This document shows, piece after piece, positions 21,871-31,493 of a DNA stretch of 64,000 nt. Below the pieces are notes generated by a model that ran no database searches, was not told the origin of the DNA, and saw only the letters and a list, made by a program, of their open reading frames with translations. Source of the DNA: Desulfobacterales bacterium (lineage in GTDB: Bacteria > Desulfobacterota > Desulfobacteria > Desulfobacterales > SURF-7); assembly GCA_028277765.1 (NCBI GenBank), contig JANQFQ010000006.1, positions 1-64,000 on the forward strand, given 5' to 3'. The position numbers and the translations under genes are program-made. Every line of letters starts with the position of its first letter. Positions within the stretch are counted from its first letter, which is position 1.

Positions 21871-23220
21871 ATGAAGAATAACATGAGCATCATGATAGTA
21901 GATGATGAAATGGTTGTTAGAGAATCTTTTTATCACTGGTTTAAACAGTCAGGTTACAGAATTGACACTGCTGAGAACGGCATGGAAGCATTGAAAAAGA
22001 TGGAGCAGAACCATATTGATGTGATGTTTGTTGATATTAAAATGCCAAAAATGAGCGGTATCGAACTTCTGGAAAAAATTAAACAGGAATATCCTGAAAC
22101 AATTGTTGTTATTATTACCGCTTTTGGAAGCATAGAGACCGCTGTTCAAGCCATGAAAATGGGTGCGGCTGACTATCTTTTAAAACCTTTCAAACCTGAG
22201 CAACTTAATCTGGTTATGGAAAAGATAATCCAGCAGCAAAAAGTATCTGCTGAATTTAATTATCTTAAAAGCAGGCTTAATCAGATAACCCGATTTGAAA
22301 ATATTATCGGCCAGTCACCAGTAATGAAAAAGCTGTTTGATATCATACAGGAAGTGGCTATCAGCGATGCTACTATCCTTATCCTAGGTGAAACAGGAAC
22401 AGGAAAGGAGCTTGTGGCAAAAGCCATTCATGCAAAAAGCAATAGAAACCAATGTCCTTTTGTTGCCATCAACTGTGGTACAATTCCCGATTCTCTTATG
22501 GCCAGCGAACTGTTCGGTCACCAGAAAGGTGCTTTTACTGGGGCTTCAAATACGCGTAAGGGTTTTCTTGAAGTTGTTTCCGGTGGGACTCTTTTCCTAG
22601 ATGAAGTAGGTGAGATAAGCTCAAAAATGCAGGTAGATCTTTTACGGGTACTGGAAGATAAAAAAATTGTCCGTGTCGGCAACAGTTACCCTGTTGACGT
22701 CGATTTTCGTCTCATATCAGCCACCCGTCGCAATCTAAAAAAGCAGATGGAACGGAACCTGTTTCGAGCCGATTTTTTTTATCGTATTAATGTCGTGACA
22801 ATCGAAATCCCTCCGTTAAGAGAAAGAAAAGATGATATACCATTGCTGGCCGATCATTTCTTGAAAAAATACAGCGGAGAAACAAAAAAACAGATTGATC
22901 GGTTTTCTAAAAACACCATGACTCGGTTACTCGGTTATGACTGGCCTGGAAATGTCCGTGAACTTGAAAATGCTATTGAAAGAGCGGTTGTTGTGTCAAA
23001 GAAAAAGGCTCTTAGTACGGAGGATTTTCCCTTTTTAGAAGCCACCAAGACCGGGCAGACAAAACAACTTTCTCTTTTAGAAAGTGAAAAAGCTTGTCTC
23101 TGCCAAGCTTTGGAAACAGCCGGATGGAATGTAACCCAGGCGGCAAAGCTTCTTGATATTAACAGGGTCACCTTGCATAAAAAAATTAAAAGGTATAATT
23201 TAAAACGGGCAGAACACTAA
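21871..23220 (+). CDS. NtrC-family sigma54-dependent response regulator
   Basis: Receiver MIVDDE..., GETGTGKELVAKAIHA, GAFTGASNTRKG, Fis HTH. Confidence 0.95.
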   Translation: MKNNMSIMIVDDEMVVRESFYHWFKQSGYRIDTAENGMEALKKMEQNHIDVMFVDIKMPKMSGIELLEKIKQEYPETIVVIITAFGSIETAVQAMKMGAADYLLKPFKPEQLNLVMEKIIQQQKVSAEFNYLKSRLNQITRFENIIGQSPVMKKLFDIIQEVAISDATILILGETGTGKELVAKAIHAKSNRNQCPFVAINCGTIPDSLMASELFGHQKGAFTGASNTRKGFLEVVSGGTLFLDEVGEISSKMQVDLLRVLEDKKIVRVGNSYPVDVDFRLISATRRNLKKQMERNLFRADFFYRINVVTIEIPPLRERKDDIPLLADHFLKKYSGETKKQIDRFSKNTMTRLLGYDWPGNVRELENAIERAVVVSKKKALSTEDFPFLEATKTGQTKQLSLLESEKACLCQALETAGWNVTQAAKLLDINRVTLHKKIKRYNLKRAEH

Positions 23221-23237
23221 TCCGGAGAAATTATACC

Positions 23238-23777
23238 TTGGGGAAAAAAGAAAAATTTATCGGTGTACTTCCTGTCGGCACTGTCTCTGATCTTGCGTCT
23301 AAAGTGGTTGCCGCACATATTACATCAATTTTTACTCTTCCAACAAAAGTCCTTCCCTGCCTCAAACATCCTTCTTATGCGTTTGACAAAAAAAGATCAC
23401 AATATGATGCAGGCGCCATTATCAATTTTATGGAAAATTCATACATGGGAAATGATGAAAAAATTATCTGCATTTGCGATCTTGATCTTTTTGTCCCCAT
23501 ATTTACACATGTTTTCGGCCAGGCCCGGCAGGGTGGAAAATGTGCTGTTGTTTCTATTTACAGGTTTTACGCGGCACAATCCAGTGATCCTGATCCAGGA
23601 ATGTATGAACGGCTGGCTAAAATATCCCTTCACGAACTTGGGCATCTTTTTGACATGATTCACTGCTCAGATGAGCGCTGTCTTATGCACTATTCTGACA
23701 GTATTGAAACACTGGATAATATTATGATGAACTTCTGCCGGTACTGTTCAAAGGCCTTTAACACTCATTTTTCATAA
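23238..23777 (+). CDS. Archaemetzincin-like zinc metalloprotease
   Basis: HELGHLFDMIHCSDERCLMHYSDSIETLDNIMMNFCRYC matches the archaemetzincin HExxHxxGxxH-like signature with CxxxxCxM and terminal CxxC (FxxxxH in place of GxxHC spacing needs alignment). Confidence 0.75.
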   Translation: MGKKEKFIGVLPVGTVSDLASKVVAAHITSIFTLPTKVLPCLKHPSYAFDKKRSQYDAGAIINFMENSYMGNDEKIICICDLDLFVPIFTHVFGQARQGGKCAVVSIYRFYAAQSSDPDPGMYERLAKISLHELGHLFDMIHCSDERCLMHYSDSIETLDNIMMNFCRYCSKAFNTHFS

Positions 23778-23810
23778 ACTACCATGTTCGTTAGATCACA
23801 ACGAAATGGG

Positions 23811-23850
23811 ACACGGATAAACACGGATTTTCGCGGATTAATTTCTTTTG
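23811..23850. repeat. Short dispersed-repeat remnant (acacggataaacacggattttcgcggatt)
   Basis: Internal repetition of ACGGAT; typical appearance of intergenic dispersed repeats. Confidence 0.4.
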
Positions 23851-23912
23851 TCGTTCGCTAAGTACGCTAATCAGGGAGAGAATTCCGTAGATCACTCTAT
23901 TCTGCTGCTAAG

Positions 23913-24824
23913 TTATTGATCAAGAAAAGTTGTCACCAGCTGATCCCATTCTAGCCCCTTTACACTTCCAAAGATATCTTTTACCGGCACACCGCCTGTG
24001 GCAGCGAGTTTTTTGTATTCAGGTGAAATCAGTCCGAGGAGCTTCTGGCTCTCTTCATCTATCCATTCCATACTTTCAGAACTATAAAAAAGTTTTTTCA
24101 GATTTCTTTTCGGCATATCTGTTTCTACAGTAAAGAGCCACCCTTTATCATACGGATCATCATGCGCTATTTCAGGATGAGCAGAAACGCCATAGTTTAC
24201 CGCCAGCACTGTACCGGAAACAGGAGATATGGCGGCCGCGGTCCTGTTATCCCTTTCGAAGCTTACACACGTTTTGCCCTGTTTTAACTTTGTTCCAATT
24301 TCAGGCATGTTGATTGAATCCATCGGTCCGAAAAGCCTGACAAGAAAATCATCGAAACCCACCCGGCTGAAACCCCCATGTTGAAAACATGTCCATGTAT
24401 GACATGGATGATAATAGTATTCCTCTGCAACCTGATAACCAGAAGCTGACTTAACTTCTTTGACTTTCGGCTTTTGTGATAAATCAAATTCATCTAGCCA
24501 TTGATCATAACTGCAGTGATTGCATTCATAGTTATTCGGACATGTTTTTGGCGGATCAATCCGACCGGTCAATACATGGCGGCAGGGTCTTTCATCATTT
24601 TTGTACCTTTTTCTCAAATATTCAGCCCATGCCGGCGGCTTGTACGGCTTTTTCCCTTTTGTCTTTGCCTTCATGGCTTTTGCCATGCCTGTATCAAAGG
24701 GACATGATGTGCAGTCATAAGCATTGTCGCATAAACGAAAAGTTACAACCCCCGCCTTCATCCATATGCATTCATTATCGATGACCTTTAATCCCGCGAT
24801 TTTAACCTCTTTTTTCTGTGTCAT
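23913..24824 (-). CDS. Cysteine-rich protein with C-terminal GcvH/lipoyl-like domain
   Basis: AAAISPVSGTVLAVN and YDKGWLFTVE are GcvH hallmarks; two N-terminal Cys modules (CDNAYDCTSCPFD and CPNNYECNHCSYD). Confidence 0.75.
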   Translation of the reverse strand: MTQKKEVKIAGLKVIDNECIWMKAGVVTFRLCDNAYDCTSCPFDTGMAKAMKAKTKGKKPYKPPAWAEYLRKRYKNDERPCRHVLTGRIDPPKTCPNNYECNHCSYDQWLDEFDLSQKPKVKEVKSASGYQVAEEYYYHPCHTWTCFQHGGFSRVGFDDFLVRLFGPMDSINMPEIGTKLKQGKTCVSFERDNRTAAAISPVSGTVLAVNYGVSAHPEIAHDDPYDKGWLFTVETDMPKRNLKKLFYSSESMEWIDEESQKLLGLISPEYKKLAATGGVPVKDIFGSVKGLEWDQLVTTFLDQ

Positions 24825-24871
24825 TGTTTTACTCCTTGTTTAATAAGAATTATTTGCCTGCATACTGCTTT

Positions 24872-24887
24872 AGCAACCTGGATGCCA
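24872..24887 (-). promoter_or_regulatory. Sigma54 (-24/-12) promoter
   Basis: Minus strand TGGCAT-CCAGG-TTGCT, about 50 bp upstream of the GcvH-like gene. Confidence 0.75.
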
Positions 24888-25114
24888 ATTCTGGGAAAAA
24901 GTTGATCGACGACATACCTCATTATTTCAGCTTGTTGTAAAATCGATGCCTGGATGTTGCTAAAAAAGAAATGGATTGAAGGAAAAAAGAAAAAAGGAAG
25001 TGATGTTTCTGGCTACATATCTGTCTTACAAAAAGTCATCTTAAAGCAATTATACCTTATAAAACATCATGTTATACAGGTGTAACCAAGGGCTACAACT
25101 ACTGTTGCTTTTAT

Positions 25115-26245
25115 TTACATTCTGTAAAGGTCTTTTGGTAAAGGTGTTCCACCAAGGGCAATTCGCGCGATATCACCTAAAAAAATTAGAGGCATTTCAT
25201 GCGCAGAAGCAATAGTTGCGAGTGAGTGTATACACATGGGACAGAGACACACCATAGCTTGTGCTCCGTTCTCTTTTGCATCTAGAATGTTAAGCTCCTG
25301 ATCAGGACCAGGATCTCCATTATTGAGCATTAGTTTTATGGCAGCACAGCACATTGCCTCTTCCCTGTCATACTCTCGCTGTACCCGTTTTACGCCTGTC
25401 AATTCAAATATCTCATCAATATAATGCTCTTTTTCAGGTGTATAACATGAAGCGCATGGGCGCTGATAAGCGACTTCAATATTTAAAGGTTTAATCCTGT
25501 TTTTTTTTGCATTGAGATATCCGGCAAGATATTCAGACAAATGAACCGGCCTGAACGGGACATCAATACCGTATTCAGGCGCAATTTTCGCGAGCATGGC
25601 ATAGCAGTCATCATGAAAACAGACGATCTCCCTGGCGCCGGTAAGAGCAAGGCGGTCAACCATCTCTTTAGCGTGTTTTTCCTGTATACTTACCGCGCCG
25701 CTGTGGCTGAACAGAACCCAGCAGAAATACGGTTTACCTCCGACACGCGGCAGGTCATAAAGTTCTCCCTGTATAAGATGGGGGTCTGTTTTTTCAAACA
25801 CGCATGTTGTCATTACCTTTTTAGCCCGTGGATAAGACTGCAGCTCACCTGTAAACGCATACCTGCTTTCGGTCTTTTCAGCGTCATTTCTGGAAATAAA
25901 TGTTTCATGCTTTTCCTGAAGTTCAGCGATAAGATCGAACGGATTCGCGTCATTGGGACATATTTCGTTGCATGCATAGCAGGTGATACACTGTCGAAGT
26001 ACAGGCGTTTGATCTCCGTTTATCATCGCCTTCATCCATTCTACTGCCCGGTCCTGTTCCACATCTATCCAGTAGCATTCCGTAAGACAGTCGCCGCAAC
26101 AATCACAAAATTTTTCTTTGAACATAGCAAAACCTTTTTTAAACATGTAATTACAAACGCCGATAAATCTATTGATATATTTTTTTGTTTGAACAGGCTT
26201 ATCTATCTGTTCGGCGAATTCCTCTTCATCATCCTCTATAACCAT
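25115..26245 (-). CDS. HdrD-like Fe-S oxidoreductase with two CCG-type domains
   Basis: Two ferredoxin-type Cys clusters (CDCCGDCLTEC, CITCYACNEICP) and CCG-like segments (RPCASCYTPEKEHYIDEI...MCCAAI). Confidence 0.8.
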   Translation of the reverse strand: MVIEDDEEEFAEQIDKPVQTKKYINRFIGVCNYMFKKGFAMFKEKFCDCCGDCLTECYWIDVEQDRAVEWMKAMINGDQTPVLRQCITCYACNEICPNDANPFDLIAELQEKHETFISRNDAEKTESRYAFTGELQSYPRAKKVMTTCVFEKTDPHLIQGELYDLPRVGGKPYFCWVLFSHSGAVSIQEKHAKEMVDRLALTGAREIVCFHDDCYAMLAKIAPEYGIDVPFRPVHLSEYLAGYLNAKKNRIKPLNIEVAYQRPCASCYTPEKEHYIDEIFELTGVKRVQREYDREEAMCCAAIKLMLNNGDPGPDQELNILDAKENGAQAMVCLCPMCIHSLATIASAHEMPLIFLGDIARIALGGTPLPKDLYRM

Positions 26246-26306
26246 ACGATCGGATGGATTGTATATATGAGCTCATTTTATCTCTTTTTATAATTAAATT
26301 AAAAAA

Positions 26307-26379
26307 AGTGCCTGAAGTAAAGAACGATATTTTTTAAAATAGTTGTTATAGTTGAATCATTCTTCTATTTTCAGGCACT
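26307..26379. repeat. Inverted repeat AGTGCCTGAA...TTCAGGCACT
   Basis: Perfect 10-bp arms 26307-26316 / 26370-26379 in the intergenic region between cooS and the HdrD-like gene. Confidence 0.7.
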
Positions 26380-26437
26380 CATCAGTTTACTTTATCCATT
26401 GGCCTTCAGTGTTTGAAAATCACGAAAACAGTTGCAT

Positions 26438-28495
26438 CTATACTACCTCCATCTCTCTTCTAGCTTCCATATCCACCAAAACCCTTTCCCTGGCTTTATC
26501 GATACCAAGAGCCTGACGTTTCTTGTCAATATGCGCTATCATCTTTTGCGCATGTTTGACAGGATCATCTTCAATATCCCACATTCCCCCATAAATCTTT
26601 TCCAGATCATTAAACAGATAATCCTGAAATACAGGCGCGCCAGATGTCGGCAATGTAACACCAAAAACAGTATAAACACCTGAGGATACAAAATAGTGCC
26701 CGATGCTGATCGCTTTTTCGCTCATCCATTCCGGCGCGCTTCCTGCAACCGGAAGATCGCTGATATCATTTCCAAGACCGCCTGCTTTCACGACTTCAGT
26801 TGCAGCCAGCAATATCCGGCTGTTGTCCACGCAGGAACCCATGTGGAGCACCGGAGGAATTCCAACAGTCTCACATACTTCTGCTAAACCTGGGCCGCAG
26901 TAAACACCTGCGGCTTCAGGGACCAAAAGCCCTTCCATGGCACAGGCAATACCATTGCATCCGGTAGTCAGCACGAGAACATCATTTTTTATCAGTTCTT
27001 TTACTACTGCGATATGCCCTTCATTGTGCGTTGTCCTTGCATTGTTGCAGCCAACCACTCCGGCAACACCGCGAATACGGCCGTTAATAATATTATCATT
27101 CAGCGTGTAATAAGATCCGCGAAACATTCCTCCAAGATGGTATTGAATGGACTCTACGCCAAAACCGGCTATCTGAGTTCCCTTTTGTTTAGGTATGATT
27201 ACATCGGCACTTCTGTTTTCAAAATTATCAATGGCCAGCCTAACTATTTTTTTTGCATCTTCCAGGGCATAATGCTCGTCAAATTCTATATGGATAACAT
27301 TATCCTGTTCCATTTTAGCAATCGGATGGGTTGTAATAAGTTTTGTATGGAAGCATTTAGCCACATTGGCAACATTCTGAAAAATACATTGAATGTCAAC
27401 TACCATAGCATCGCATGCACCTGTGATGATGGCAAGTTCCTGCTGTAGAAATGTCCCGCAAAGCGGCACACCATGTCGCTGGAGAATCTCATTGGCTGTA
27501 CAGCAGATACCGGATAGCTGTATACCCTTTGCACCCTTTTCGTTTGCATAATCTTCCATTTCTTTCATCTGGGAAACAGCCACAATCATTTCAGAAAGGA
27601 CAGGTTCATGCCCATGAATAATAATATTGACATGATCCTCTTTCATAACACCAAGGTTTGCTTCTGACTGTAGCGGGTAAGGTGTACCGAACAGAATGTC
27701 CTGGAGATCAGTAGCCATCATTGATCCGCCCCAGCCGTCAGCAAGTGCTGCCCGTGTGCCCTGTTTTATCATGTTCTTGTAATCCTGGTCGACACCAATA
27801 TGAGTACGATGCATGATTTCCACTATTTCTCTATCAATATTTCTGGGCAGTACCCCATTTTTCTTCCATTTTTCATATAGCGGTGCCGGAGCACGTTTCA
27901 AATATAACAATTCATCTTCAGGCTTTCCCCATTCATTTAAAGCCCTTTCTGCAACTTCAAGAGCTATTTCATCGATATTACGATCCTTTATTTCTCCATC
28001 TATCTCAATGGTTGTTTCAACATTAAAATGAGGCGCTATTGATATAAGCTTATTTGCATCCTTTATCTTATATGCCTCTGTCTCCTGTCGTGCGGCACTC
28101 AAAAAAATCTCTGCAACGCAACGGCCGTGGTCTGAATGGGCGGCCGCTCCGCTCGCAATCATCCTTAAAAAGTTACGTGCCGCAATCGTATTAGGGGAAG
28201 CGCCGCATAATCCTTTTCTGTCATCTTTTCCCTCTATCCCGTTTTTTGGAAGTGGAAGCCTGCATGGACCCATTCCGCAATTTTTACAGCAAGTTCCCTG
28301 CACACCAATATTACAGGGCTTCATGTTTGCAGCTCTATCAAAAACAGTTTCAATTTCCAGATCATGCGAACGCGTAATCATTTGGCGTGTCGCCTTATCA
28401 ATGGAAGCCGTTGTCGGATCTGCCAGTTTTTTTTTCTTTTGATGACTTTTTTCTCCAGGCACTACTTTAATCTTGTGCTTAACCTCTTCTGACAT
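26438..28495 (-). CDS. cooS: Anaerobic carbon monoxide dehydrogenase catalytic subunit
   Basis: CNIGVQGTCCKNCGMGPCRLP...GLCGA, GICCTANEIL, DIQCIFQNV, GVVGCNNART, LTTGCNGIACA, HMGSCVDNSRI, MSEKAISIG. Confidence 0.97.
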   Translation of the reverse strand: MSEEVKHKIKVVPGEKSHQKKKKLADPTTASIDKATRQMITRSHDLEIETVFDRAANMKPCNIGVQGTCCKNCGMGPCRLPLPKNGIEGKDDRKGLCGASPNTIAARNFLRMIASGAAAHSDHGRCVAEIFLSAARQETEAYKIKDANKLISIAPHFNVETTIEIDGEIKDRNIDEIALEVAERALNEWGKPEDELLYLKRAPAPLYEKWKKNGVLPRNIDREIVEIMHRTHIGVDQDYKNMIKQGTRAALADGWGGSMMATDLQDILFGTPYPLQSEANLGVMKEDHVNIIIHGHEPVLSEMIVAVSQMKEMEDYANEKGAKGIQLSGICCTANEILQRHGVPLCGTFLQQELAIITGACDAMVVDIQCIFQNVANVAKCFHTKLITTHPIAKMEQDNVIHIEFDEHYALEDAKKIVRLAIDNFENRSADVIIPKQKGTQIAGFGVESIQYHLGGMFRGSYYTLNDNIINGRIRGVAGVVGCNNARTTHNEGHIAVVKELIKNDVLVLTTGCNGIACAMEGLLVPEAAGVYCGPGLAEVCETVGIPPVLHMGSCVDNSRILLAATEVVKAGGLGNDISDLPVAGSAPEWMSEKAISIGHYFVSSGVYTVFGVTLPTSGAPVFQDYLFNDLEKIYGGMWDIEDDPVKHAQKMIAHIDKKRQALGIDKARERVLVDMEARREMEVV

Positions 28496-28583
28496 TTTTT
28501 TGTCCTCCTGTTTTTTTTAAATACGATGTTTTATTATTTTTAAATTTGCCTCTAATTAGCTGTTAAAAACTTTTGCTGATATT

Positions 28584-28943
28584 TTACCAGTGTCCTTCAA
28601 CATTCGCTGATTCAGCATAGGACATGTTCCCTAAATTAAATACCGCTACAGCTTCCCTGACCGTACCGCTGATATCATTAACCACCTTGATTTTACCGGC
28701 AGTAAGAGTCTTAAATGCATTGGGCCCGCAGAAGCCTGTGAGCAGCACTTCAACCCCTTTATCACTGATCATTGCCGCAGCCTGAATACCCGCGCCTTTA
28801 AACGCGTTTACATTTTCTGTATTATCCAGCACTTCAAATTCCAGGGTTTCCGTGTCAACAACAATTATATACGCGGCCCTTCCAAAACGGGGATCAACCT
28901 CTGAATCAAGGTCCGTCCTTTTTGACGTGACAGCTATCTTCAT
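28584..28943 (-). CDS. NifX/NifB-family (dinitrogenase FeMo-cofactor binding domain) protein
   Basis: MKIAVTSKRTDLDSEVDPRFGRAAYIIVVDTETLEFEVLDN...GVEVLLTGFCGPNAFKTL. Confidence 0.9.
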   Translation of the reverse strand: MKIAVTSKRTDLDSEVDPRFGRAAYIIVVDTETLEFEVLDNTENVNAFKGAGIQAAAMISDKGVEVLLTGFCGPNAFKTLTAGKIKVVNDISGTVREAVAVFNLGNMSYAESANVEGHW

Positions 28944-28957
28944 TATGCCACCTCCTT

Positions 28958-29374
28958 TTATGCTGGTCCCATGCCGCCACCACTGCCACCGCAGACCTGG
29001 TTATCCGCGATAATCGGTAATTTTCCTGAAATCAGGTCTTCAACCACCGGTCGAATATCCGGTCTTTCCGCGTCATGATAGACCTTTATGCCTACCTCCC
29101 TGAATCCCATGAGCGGACGCATCCCTATACCACCGACGATAAGCGCATTTACTTTATGCTCTGCAAGCAGGTTGACCGGTATCATGCATCCGCCCTGTAC
29201 ATGGTCCGGGTTCGGCAGTGTTGTAATATTTTTTATGGTACCGTCCTCTACATCAATAAACGTAAACACATCACAATGTCCAAAATGCCCTGACCGCTGG
29301 CCATCGAGTCCTCCCTCTCCGTTTGACGGTATTGCTATTCTCCCATTCTCCATAATTAAACATTCTCCTTTCAT
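28958..29374 (-). CDS. NifX/NifB-family protein
   Basis: GRIAIPSNGEGGLDGQRSGHFGHCDVFTFIDVEDG...NALIVGGIGMRPLMGF; likely start MENGRIA (29353). Confidence 0.9.
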   Translation of the reverse strand: MKGECLIMENGRIAIPSNGEGGLDGQRSGHFGHCDVFTFIDVEDGTIKNITTLPNPDHVQGGCMIPVNLLAEHKVNALIVGGIGMRPLMGFREVGIKVYHDAERPDIRPVVEDLISGKLPIIADNQVCGGSGGGMGPA

Positions 29375-29389
29375 TTATGATACTTTCCC

Positions 29390-29755
29390 TTATGCAAAAA
29401 TATTATCCGGTTTATACGGATGGGTTCCTTCAATGACTTCCACACCCGCCTTGGCTGTTATCTTTTTCATTATCGTATCTATGTAAGGGCAGTGATCCAT
29501 AATACAGGGCCCCACATGAATTTTTGTCACTTTTTCCTCCATCGGCTTGTTCCATAAATTCACCTGTGCAAGCCGGGTAACAATGGTTGCACCAGGGCAG
29601 TCACCGCAATTTAAAAGCCCTATAACCTGTGCATCTTTATCTTTATAAAGCTCAAACTCTCCTTCCCTTCTGTTAAATCCCACCATACAGCGGCTGCAGC
29701 CGATGCAAACATCATCCATTGCTTTCTTACATCCGACAATTAATATTTTTTCCAT
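29390..29755 (-). CDS. CGGC-domain-like protein
   Basis: LLNCGDCPGATIVTRL...HVGPCIMDHCPYIDTI. Confidence 0.75.
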   Translation of the reverse strand: MEKILIVGCKKAMDDVCIGCSRCMVGFNRREGEFELYKDKDAQVIGLLNCGDCPGATIVTRLAQVNLWNKPMEEKVTKIHVGPCIMDHCPYIDTIMKKITAKAGVEVIEGTHPYKPDNIFA

Positions 29756-29781
29756 GATATCTCCTATTTTCTTTTATTACT

Positions 29782-30645
29782 TCAGTATCTATTGATTATC
29801 TTTTCCCAGATATCTTTAACCGCTATCACGGTATCTGATCCATTGGCATGCTCAACGATTGTCTTTCCCTGAATCATTGATCCCGTAAAAACAGGATCAA
29901 AAGGAATTCTACCGAGATTCGTTATGTTCATTTCTTGTGCAATTTTTTCAATAGCTTCTGTCTGATCTGAATTCAGGTTATACTTGTTCACGCAAACCAT
30001 GGCAGGCACTTTAAAATGTCCTGCCAGCTGTGCCACCCGCTTCATGTCGTGCAATCCTGAAACTGTCGGCTCCGCAACAATGACAACACCTGCTGCACCA
30101 CCGATTGACGCGATAACCGGACAGCCGACACCCGGGGGGCCGTCGGTAATGATAAGATCCAGGTTTTTTTCTTCAGCGAGTATCTTGGCTTCCTGCCTTA
30201 CCAGGGTTACCAGTCTGCCGGAATTTTCCTCGGCAATACCTAGCCTGGCATGTACCATGGGGCCGAAACGTGTGTCTGAAAGGTACCATTCCCCGCAGGT
30301 TTTTACCGGAAAGTCGATGGCGCCTTCCGGGCAGAAATCAACGCATACCCCGCAGCCTTCACAGTCGATGTTATTAATCACATAGCTGGCATTAATGGCA
30401 TTAAATCGGCACATTTCCCTGCAAGTGCCGCATTCCGTGCATCGATCCTCATTGATGACGGCAATCCATCCCCCTTCAAAGGAATGATGCTGTCTGGTGT
30501 CAGGGGCCATCAACAGATGAAGATCCGCTGCATCCACATCTGCATCACAAAGCACCATGTTTGTTGCTAATGCGGCAAATGCAGCAGTAATACTCGTCTT
30601 TCCTGTACCGCCTTTTCCGCTGACAATAACCAGTTCATTCATCAT
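29782..30645 (-). CDS. MinD-superfamily P-loop ATPase with inserted ferredoxin domain
   Basis: VSGKGGTGKTSITAAFA; CTECGTCREMCRFNAI...CEGCGVCVDFCPEGAI. Confidence 0.93.
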   Translation of the reverse strand: MMNELVIVSGKGGTGKTSITAAFAALATNMVLCDADVDAADLHLLMAPDTRQHHSFEGGWIAVINEDRCTECGTCREMCRFNAINASYVINNIDCEGCGVCVDFCPEGAIDFPVKTCGEWYLSDTRFGPMVHARLGIAEENSGRLVTLVRQEAKILAEEKNLDLIITDGPPGVGCPVIASIGGAAGVVIVAEPTVSGLHDMKRVAQLAGHFKVPAMVCVNKYNLNSDQTEAIEKIAQEMNITNLGRIPFDPVFTGSMIQGKTIVEHANGSDTVIAVKDIWEKIINRY

Positions 30646-31493
30646 CTCAAGTTTCCGCTGTTAATCTGTTTTTCGATGCATCTGTACAATTCAAGAAACT
30701 TTTCCTTCCATCCCGGCAAGACCTCAACAATGAGCCTCCCTTTTGAATATGCCTCTGCGATCCTCCGTTCAAAGGGGATCTCCATCAAAACAGCTATGTT
30801 TTCCTGTTCCGCGTAATCCGTCACTCTCCTGTCTCCCATATCAGACCTGTTAATAACGAGACCGCAGGGTATATTAAGCAGTTTCACCGCTTCAACCGCC
30901 AGTTTCAAATCATTCAGGCCGAACGGAGTCGGCTCGGTTACCATCAGCACATAATCCGCGCCTTTCATTGCAGCAATCACAGGGCAGGATGTCCCCGGTG
31001 GCGCGTCTATAATGGTGATAAGCTCTTCACGGGTATAGGACCTCACCCGTTTTATCAGGGGAGGCGACATGGCTTCGCCAACCCTGAGACGGCCATGTAC
31101 AAAATCCAGATCCCCTGCCCGTCCCTTCTCAATCATACCCAGCTCTCTCCCTTTTTCAGCCACAGCATTTTCAGGACATACAGCAAAACAACCACCGCAG
31201 CTGTGACAAAGTTCCGGGAACGTCAGTATAACCTCATTCATCACCGCAATAGCACGGAACCGGCAGATCTCAGCGCATTTTCTGCAGAATGAGCATCGAT
31301 ATTTATGAATTTCAGGGACAATCGTATAAACGCTTTCATTCTGTTCGATATTTGGCTTTAAAAAAAGATGCGCGTTCGGTTCTTCCACGTCACAATCGAG
31401 CACCTGCACACCTGTTCCAAGGGTATACGCCAGATTTGTAGCAACCGTTGTCTTCCCTGTACCCCCTTTACCGCTGGCAACACTGATAATCAT
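30642..31493 (-). CDS. MinD-superfamily P-loop ATPase with inserted ferredoxin domain
   Basis: ASGKGGTGKTTVATNLA; CSFCRKCAEICRFRAI...CHSCGGCFAVCPENAV; overlaps downstream gene by 4 bp. Confidence 0.93.
   Translation of the reverse strand: MIISVASGKGGTGKTTVATNLAYTLGTGVQVLDCDVEEPNAHLFLKPNIEQNESVYTIVPEIHKYRCSFCRKCAEICRFRAIAVMNEVILTFPELCHSCGGCFAVCPENAVAEKGRELGMIEKGRAGDLDFVHGRLRVGEAMSPPLIKRVRSYTREELITIIDAPPGTSCPVIAAMKGADYVLMVTEPTPFGLNDLKLAVEAVKLLNIPCGLVINRSDMGDRRVTDYAEQENIAVLMEIPFERRIAEAYSKGRLIVEVLPGWKEKFLELYRCIEKQINSGNLR

Noticed and set aside
25071-25086. GTTATACAGGTGTAAC resembling the TTAACAGGTGTTAA element
   Set aside because: Similarity is offset and the site is about 185 bp from the 24872 promoter; not enough to call a third element copy
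25541-26293. 250-aa plus-strand ORF
   Set aside because: Antisense to the HdrD-like gene, which has clear Cys motifs; no domain evidence
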